From: CALARM01 sp964431735
GTDB taxonomy: Bacteria; Vulcanimicrobiota; SpSt-956; JAKJGF01
Assembly (NCBI GenBank): GCA_964431735.1
Contig: CAYSLJ010000069.1
Span: 1-36,061, forward strand
Direction: 5' to 3'
DNA: 36,061 nucleotides
Made by a program: the position numbers and the translations under genes. Position 1 is the first letter of the stretch. Each line of letters opens with the position of its first letter. Below, in pieces: positions 32,296 to 36,061 of this stretch. The notes beneath the pieces are model-generated. The model was given only the letters and a program-made list of their open reading frames with translations. It was not told the DNA's origin and searched no databases.

Positions 32296-32601
32296 GATTG
32301 TGTTTAAAAATGACAGGTGATTTTATAGACAATGGAAAAAAATTTTTATCACAGAATATTCAGAGTGAAAAGTGAATAGTGAATAGTAAAAAAAATTGGA
32401 TTTTACTTACTTTTATTATTCACTACTCACTTTTCACTAACAGCCATGACCGATTCGGTCACAACGAAGTATGAGAATTTGTTTCTCCTGTGATGTGTTA
32501 CGCGTTACGTGTCACGATTCTCATATAAATTAATAGATTTACAAAATTAAGTTCAATTTCCAGTAAAAGTGAATCTACCTGTTGTAAAAAAAACACTATC
32601 T
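32296..32601 (-). mobile_element. MITE-like family 1 copy, interrupted by repeat C
   Basis: In reverse orientation the right terminal repeat GATTGTGTTTAAAAATGACA (32296-) and right half are followed by a long hairpin of GTGAAAA/GTGAATA heptamers (32364-32438). After an insertion, the left half follows (32534-32601: AGATTTACAAAATTAAGTTC to AACACTAT). The left terminal repeat is missing. The insertion is repeat C at 32436-32533. Confidence 0.7.
32436..32533 (+). repeat. Dispersed repeat C, second copy
   Basis: Matches 10946-11036: hairpin TGACCG-ATT-CGGTCA (32447-32461), CACAACGAAGTATGAGAAT, an array TTACGCG/TTACGTG, and ATTCTCATATAAATTAA. The inverted ends TATGAGAAT (32470-32478) and ATTCTCATA (32517-32525) enclose the array as in the first copy. 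Confidence 0.75.
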
Positions 32602-32629
32602 TACGAGAAAAACATCATGAGGTGATTTT

Positions 32630-33112
32630 ATGGTTCGTAAAGAAAATACTATAAGCGTATCATGTCGTTATGACAGTGCTTTTGATCTCTGCGTGGAGGC
32701 AATTAAGAAAATTCAGGGTTCTTCCATTAGTAAAGAAGACCGCTCTTCCGGCATAATTGAAGCAAAAACAGGGATAAGTTTTACAAGTCTTGGGGATGTA
32801 ATAACGATTAAATTAAGTAAAATTAACGATGAAAGGACAAAAGTAGATGTAGAAAGCTGTACTGCCGTAAGTACAGTAATGTTTGATTACGGTAAAAACC
32901 AGAAAAATGTGGATATAATTATTTCCTTTTTAAAGCCCTATGTAACAGAAGCATTGGAGAGAGCAGTTATGACTGCTTCTATCGGCCATGGTGCTGTCAC
33001 AGCTACACCTGTAATTATTAAAGAAAGAGAAGTTCTTATCCGCTGTTCTTACTGTGGAAGTCTCAATGAACAGGGCCTTACTGCCTGTAAGTCCTGCGGT
33101 GGAAATCTGTAA
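32630..33112 (+). CDS. Small protein with C-terminal zinc ribbon
   Basis: In this 160-residue product, residues 1-110 form an alpha/beta domain (TISVSCRYDSAFDLCVEAIKKIQG, GIIEAKTG, DVITIKLSKI, KVDVESCT, VDIIISFLKPYV). The pattern, one helix packed on a sheet of four or five strands, resembles the DUF1499-like group, but I cannot assign it firmly. Residues 136-158 are a zinc ribbon (CSYCGSLNEQG, CKSCGGN). There is no signal peptide or membrane helix. GAGGTGATTTT precedes the ATG closely and fits a ribosome binding site. It stands alone between repeat blocks. The ribbon links it in style to the genes at 2433 and 6561. Confidence 0.72.
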   Translation: MVRKENTISVSCRYDSAFDLCVEAIKKIQGSSISKEDRSSGIIEAKTGISFTSLGDVITIKLSKINDERTKVDVESCTAVSTVMFDYGKNQKNVDIIISFLKPYVTEALERAVMTASIGHGAVTATPVIIKEREVLIRCSYCGSLNEQGLTACKSCGGNL

Positions 33113-33127
33113 CTTATTTTAACCTTT

Positions 33128-33195
33128 GAATACAGGAGTCAGTAGTCGGGAGTCAGAATAAGATATAAACCTACTTACTAATGACTCCTGTATTC
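33128..33195. repeat. 14-bp inverted repeat with GGAGTCA heptamers
   Basis: GAATACAGGAGTCA (33128-33141) and TGACTCCTGTATTC (33182-33195) are perfect inverted copies with a 40-nt loop. GGAGTCA-GTAGTCG-GGAGTCA shows the 7-bp period with a sequence different from other arrays. It begins 16 bp after the zinc-ribbon gene. Confidence 0.7.
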
Positions 33196-33258
33196 TGAAT
33201 CCTTCACCTTTTAATTTTCAAAATGCGTAACTCAGAGTATTTTACACTTTATGAGCGA

Positions 33259-33288
33259 AAGCCTCTTCAAGTAAAACTGAAGAGGCTT
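33259..33288. terminator. Hairpin, possible terminator
   Basis: AAGCCTCTTCA (33259-33269) and TGAAGAGGCTT (33278-33288) form an 11-bp perfect stem with an 8-nt loop. T-runs are weak on both sides, so termination is uncertain. Confidence 0.5.
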
Positions 33289-33319
33289 GTATGGTATTTT
33301 AGACGACCAAAGCCATAAC

Positions 33320-33385
33320 TCAAAAACCAAAAAACCATCCGTTATTGAAATACCACCCGTAATAATAATAACCGCCTATAATAAT
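33320..33385 (-). other. Tiny aromatic/glycine-rich reading frame, doubtful
   Basis: Read leftwards, AAGGGAGGGG (33388-33397) is followed at once by ATT-ATT-ATA and codons for GGYYYYGWYFNNGWFFGF, ending at TGA 33320-33322. Composition is strikingly Tyr/Gly/Trp/Phe, but there is no ATG, GTG or TTG and only about 21 codons. It may be a remnant or chance. Confidence 0.2.
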
Positions 33386-33399
33386 CCCCTCCCTTCATC

Positions 33400-33920
33400 A
33401 TGAACTTTTAATTTTTTGTTACCAGGTTAAATAATTTAATAAAAACATTACTTATCAAAATTACCTTTATTAGATTGCCGACATGATGGAACCAATCTAA
33501 CTGTATGTAACCCCACACCCTCTATTCCCTCTTCTAATGAAAATCTGGGAATTACTTTTATTTCTACCCGGTTTATTGATTAACAATTAAATTTCAATGT
33601 TTGCTTCACTCGCTGATAGTAATCTATTTCCTGTCTCCACCAGAGATACAGAGGAAATTGAGTTTTAAAAACTCTTTCAACCCCTGACTATGCCAGTAAT
33701 CATCGATTATGACAGTGAGCGGAAGTGTCGCGGTATTTCAACCGTTTCCATCAGGTCATCGTGTTTAAAATTCAAATTATTAATCACACCTTTATTTTAT
33801 CATATTTTTTAACTATTTCAAACAGGTTTTATTAAAATTTTACGATTTATTTATGATTTTTATAAATATCCTTTACCATATTTTTCTTCGTAAATATTTT
33901 TGAGAAAAATGCAGAATATT
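33400..33920. other. Spacer with possible decayed gene
   Basis: This spacer of over 500 bp has more GC and fewer poly-A/T tracts at 33480-33740 than its flanks. On the minus strand near 33640-33720 the frame TVIIDDYWHSQGLKEFLK appears, reminiscent of the IIDDYxxW block of TylF-type O-methyltransferases, and a shifted frame continues (PLYLWWRQEIDYYQRVKQ) for 25 residues. This looks like a frameshifted relic. No intact gene was found. Confidence 0.25.
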
Positions 33921-34026
33921 TGATAGTGTTTTTTTACTACAGATAAATTTAGTTTTACTAAAAATTATAATTGATTTCATAAATATATTAATACCTATAC
34001 TTTCGCAGATTTTTTTAAAAATCTGC
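33921..34026. repeat. Fused fragments of MITE-like families 1 and 3
   Basis: 33921-33993 is a diverged copy of the family 1 left part (TGATAGTGTTTTTTTAC to CATAAATATATTAAT). It runs directly into a family 3 end (CTATACTTTCGCAGATTTTT, 33995-34014). A perfect 22-bp palindrome with arms GCAGATTTTT/AAAAATCTGC spans 34005-34026 and may terminate transcription downstream of the gene ending at 34089. Confidence 0.5.
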
Positions 34027-34088
34027 AAAAGAGTCTTGATAAAATAAAAGAAAGAGTTATAATACTTTTGCATTTTTTAAACAAAGCA

Positions 34089-34784
34089 TTATTCACCTCC
34101 TGGGGCACTGCTTATAAGGGTAAGAATTTTATTACTGGAAATTCTTGCTTTTTCAACAAGTTCTTCCTGTTCAGCAGTAAGACGGGTATCTAAAAGGGCA
34201 TCTGTCATACTCTTAAACTGATCTGTTTCATTCTTCAGAATATTATAAAATTTGTGTTTTTTTATATATTCAGAGCTGGTTCTATTTTTTATTTCCAGCA
34301 GTTGTTTGTTTTTTTTTGCCACTTCAGAAGAAATTTTTTCCAACTTTTCTTTATTTTTATGAAGTTCTTTTTTTAGTTTTATCATTTCATCTCTAAGAAC
34401 ATTATCTATTTCTTCATTGGTTGGAAAAGGGAGAAACTCTTCTCCATAAATAAGAAATTTTTTTTCTCCGCATGAAATAATGAGACTGTCATATAAGATA
34501 GGAAGAGGACTGCTGAGAAATGAAAAATTCAGAGCAATTCTGACAGAATTATTCCTTTTGTTCAGCTTCAGATTTGAAATGATATGAAAAAGAATACGAA
34601 AACCTGTATCTGTAAGAAATTGATTTATATTACTACTCCCGGGTTTTATAGATCCTGCACGTTCTTCGAATACACTGTTAAAGTCAATAATATTTCCTTT
34701 ACTGTCTATAAGAAATATAATATTATTTGTTTCTATAAAAATATCTTCACAGTGTTTATTTAGAAGTTTTATTAATTTACTCAT
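34089..34784 (-). CDS. PAS-like protein with degenerate HisKA end
   Basis: In this 231-residue protein, residues about 15-120 have the start of a PAS-like sensor domain (NNIIFLIDSKGNIIDFNSVFEERAG) and a beta-rich part (DSLIISCGEKKFLIYGEEF). Residues 125-185 are a coiled coil. The final 50 residues align with the dimerisation helices of the hybrid kinase at 19987: MTDALLDTRLTAEQEELVEKARISS against MTELALDTEISTEQREYLETIKNSS. The position of the phospho-histidine is asparagine and there is no ATPase domain. It therefore cannot autophosphorylate; it may be a dimerising sensor, a regulator of another kinase, or a truncated kinase. No good ribosome binding site precedes the ATG. Confidence 0.72.
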   Translation of the reverse strand: MSKLIKLLNKHCEDIFIETNNIIFLIDSKGNIIDFNSVFEERAGSIKPGSSNINQFLTDTGFRILFHIISNLKLNKRNNSVRIALNFSFLSSPLPILYDSLIISCGEKKFLIYGEEFLPFPTNEEIDNVLRDEMIKLKKELHKNKEKLEKISSEVAKKNKQLLEIKNRTSSEYIKKHKFYNILKNETDQFKSMTDALLDTRLTAEQEELVEKARISSNKILTLISSAPGGE

Positions 34785-34902
34785 AAGGAAAAATTATTAC
34801 CTACCGGTCTTTGCAATGTGAAATTAAACTTCCCTTTTAAATAGAAGAGGGACTGATGTTATATATACCTTCTATCCTGACATTGTCAGATTATATTTCC
34901 TA

Positions 34903-35062
34903 TCTATACTTTTGCAGATTTTAAAACTGTAAAAAAATAATATAATTCAATTTTTGGGTTTCAGGTTTTGGGTGTTGGGTTAGGAAGATTAAAACCCAAA
35001 ACCCAAAACCTATTCAACTATAAAGTCACTTCCTACTTATCAACTCATGGTCAAAAGTATTA
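34903..35062. mobile_element. MITE-like element family 3, copy B
   Basis: Starts CTATACTTTTGCAGATTTT and ends in the diverged inverted form CAAAAGTATTA, two bases before the stop codon of the NlpC-like gene. The core is a strong hairpin of GGGTTTT heptamers: GGTTTTGGGTGTTGGGTT (34964-34981) pairs with AACCCAAAACCCAAAACC (34993-35010), one mismatch, 11-nt loop. Confidence 0.6.
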
Positions 35063-35064
35063 AC

Positions 35065-35946
35065 TTATCTTCTGCCGTAAATAATACCTGAATTAAAGGC
35101 TTTTGTTCTCTCTGATATGACCTGGTGTCCCGGTCGATCATTATTTGACCCTATAGTGCTTACCCGGCCTCTCTGAACTCCCTGTACGAGTTCTGTGTGA
35201 CCTCTGCTTTGGTTTATCCACACATCACCCGGTCTTGCCTGTTCCGGGGGAATTCTTCTGTAGCCCTGTCTGAGTAAAGACTGTTCCAGTCTTTCTACAT
35301 TGATTTCATGTCCCCTTAAAAGTCCCTGACTTTCCAGAGCAGAACTTACAAAATCCGCACAGTTATTAGTCTGTCCACCGGCAGCAGTAAAATGAGGCAT
35401 CTGGCCTTTAATATCTATAGCATTCCTACCTAAAAATCTTCTCGCCGTATTAACTGCAGCTACTCCACTGCCGCTACCTGCCAGTGGACCTCCTCCTGCT
35501 ACAGCACCTGCTCCGCCGGGCCCCGCATGAGCACCGGCATAAGTTCCACCAGTTCCGCCAGAATAAGCTCCTGCATAAGCTCCGCCGGGTACTGCACCGG
35601 CATAAGCTCCACTTCCTCTTCCGGACATTCCAATAAAGTTGCCGAGACAATTTCCCATTTGAGGGCTGAAACCACCGCCGCAACCGGGCATTCCGCCGCC
35701 CGTTCCAGGCATTCCCATTCCGGGCATCATTCCGGGGAACTGTCCCGGCATACACTGCTGACATCCTCCACCCATCATCATCTGCATCATCTGCATCATC
35801 TGCATCATCATCTGCATCATCATCTGCATCATCTGATGAGGTCCGCCCATTTGTCCCATCCCCATAGAACTCCCCATACCCTGCTGCCCGTAGTAATTAT
35901 TGATTACTACAGTATTCTGTTTGTTCATGTTAATTCCCAGTCCCAA
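35065..35946 (-). CDS. Methionine-rich NlpC/P60-like cell-wall hydrolase
   Basis: This 293-residue product starts from TTG 35946, chosen because AAGGAG lies 9 nt upstream; ATG 35928 is the alternative (six residues shorter). Residues 39-58 are nearly all Met with Gln every third or fourth position, flanked by GMGQMGG and a Gly/Pro/Met tract (to about 110) with cysteine pairs CQQC and PGCGG. Residues 111-160 are Gly/Ala/Tyr repeats (GAYAGA). The C-terminal domain (165-293) has TNNCADFVSSAL with C196, RPGDVWI and RGHTELVQG with H250, the Cys-His arrangement of NlpC/P60-type peptidases that cut peptidoglycan stems. There is no classical signal peptide. The Met-rich part could bind copper, mediate assembly or act as a flexible spacer. 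Confidence 0.78.
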   Translation of the reverse strand: MGLGINMNKQNTVVINNYYGQQGMGSSMGMGQMGGPHQMMQMMMQMMMQMMQMMQMMMGGGCQQCMPGQFPGMMPGMGMPGTGGGMPGCGGGFSPQMGNCLGNFIGMSGRGSGAYAGAVPGGAYAGAYSGGTGGTYAGAHAGPGGAGAVAGGGPLAGSGSGVAAVNTARRFLGRNAIDIKGQMPHFTAAGGQTNNCADFVSSALESQGLLRGHEINVERLEQSLLRQGYRRIPPEQARPGDVWINQSRGHTELVQGVQRGRVSTIGSNNDRPGHQVISERTKAFNSGIIYGRR

Positions 35947-36061
35947 TTAGCTCATCTCCTTTACTTTTAAATTATAAGATTCTGATGTTAAAATTCCATG
36001 CTCTTCCCTTAGTACCGCAACAGGTAAATTGGTACCCAAAAAAATATGGCACTCACTCCTG
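35947..36061 (-). promoter_or_regulatory. Leader and -10 of the NlpC-like gene
   Basis: On the minus strand TATAAT (35971-35976) precedes the ribosome binding site AAGGAG (35956-35961) by 9 bp. No clear -35 was seen. A start-stop mini-frame ATG-AGC-TAA overlaps the spacer between the binding site and TTG, and could couple initiation. Nothing else is recognisable to the window end. Confidence 0.4.

Noticed and set aside
35527..35970. Plus-strand 147-residue frame rich in His and Ser
   Set aside because: It is antisense to the methionine/glycine repeats of the NlpC-like gene (CAT is the complement of ATG) and lacks its own start signals.

Overview
The window is a low-GC (roughly 35% by eye) bacterial chromosome segment. 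Genes are short-spaced, preceded mostly by AGGAGG-type ribosome binding sites, and separated by intergenic spacers packed with repeats. The gene style (zinc-ribbon Ser/Thr kinase with HEAT and TPR repeats, SHMT-GcvT-GcvT fusion, membrane-embedded spermidine-synthase-like protein, hybrid histidine kinase, many orphan coiled-coil proteins) suggests a deep-branching, mostly uncultivated lineage rather than a model phylum. I cannot name the phylum from sequence alone. No tRNA, rRNA, CRISPR array, phage or transposase gene was found.

Layout. 1-670: a decayed junction where a radical SAM gene fragment (-) overlaps the truncated start of a second gene (+). 674-1762 (-): BMP-family lipoprotein. 1979-2398 (+): small winged-helix-like protein with a palindrome over its promoter. 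2433-4925 (-): Ser/Thr kinase. 5129-5370: complete 242-bp MITE-like element. 5410-8114 (+): glycosyltransferase, zinc-ribbon protein and a NADAR-domain gene without a normal start codon. 8386-10732 (-): ABC-2 exporter (ATPase, then permease). 11073-15772 (+): MFS sugar transporter, trpS, pfkA and an iron-sulfur flavoprotein, closed by a terminator. 15922-19531 (-): membrane spermidine-synthase-like protein and a cNMP-binding protein. 19987-28057 (+): hybrid histidine kinase, coiled-coil protein, two-HKD phospholipase-D-like protein, rfbF and a glycine-zipper membrane protein. 28144-31776 (-): 1210-residue SHMT-GcvT-GcvT fusion. 31777-36061: repeat-rich, with a small zinc-ribbon protein (+), a PAS/pseudo-HisKA protein (-) and a methionine-rich NlpC/P60-like protein (-).

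The most unusual content is the spacer DNA. At least 15 spacers carry tandem 7-bp arrays. The commonest is built on GTGACGC/TAACGCG (or the reverse strand), and others on GTGAAAA/GTGAATA, GGGTTTT, GAGAGTT or GGAGTCA. The period is constant while the sequence varies. Several arrays fold into hairpins, several lie inside small elements with terminal inverted repeats (three families plus one nested repeat), and several begin at or inside the 3' end of a coding region so that the array supplies the last codons and the TGA stop. Together they form a mosaic of interspersed mobile-like elements that appears to use a heptamer array as a variable core. Metabolic genes here (glycolysis, one-carbon/glycine, Trp-tRNA charging, sugar uptake, nucleotide-sugar synthesis) are scattered singly among signalling proteins rather than grouped in pathway operons.
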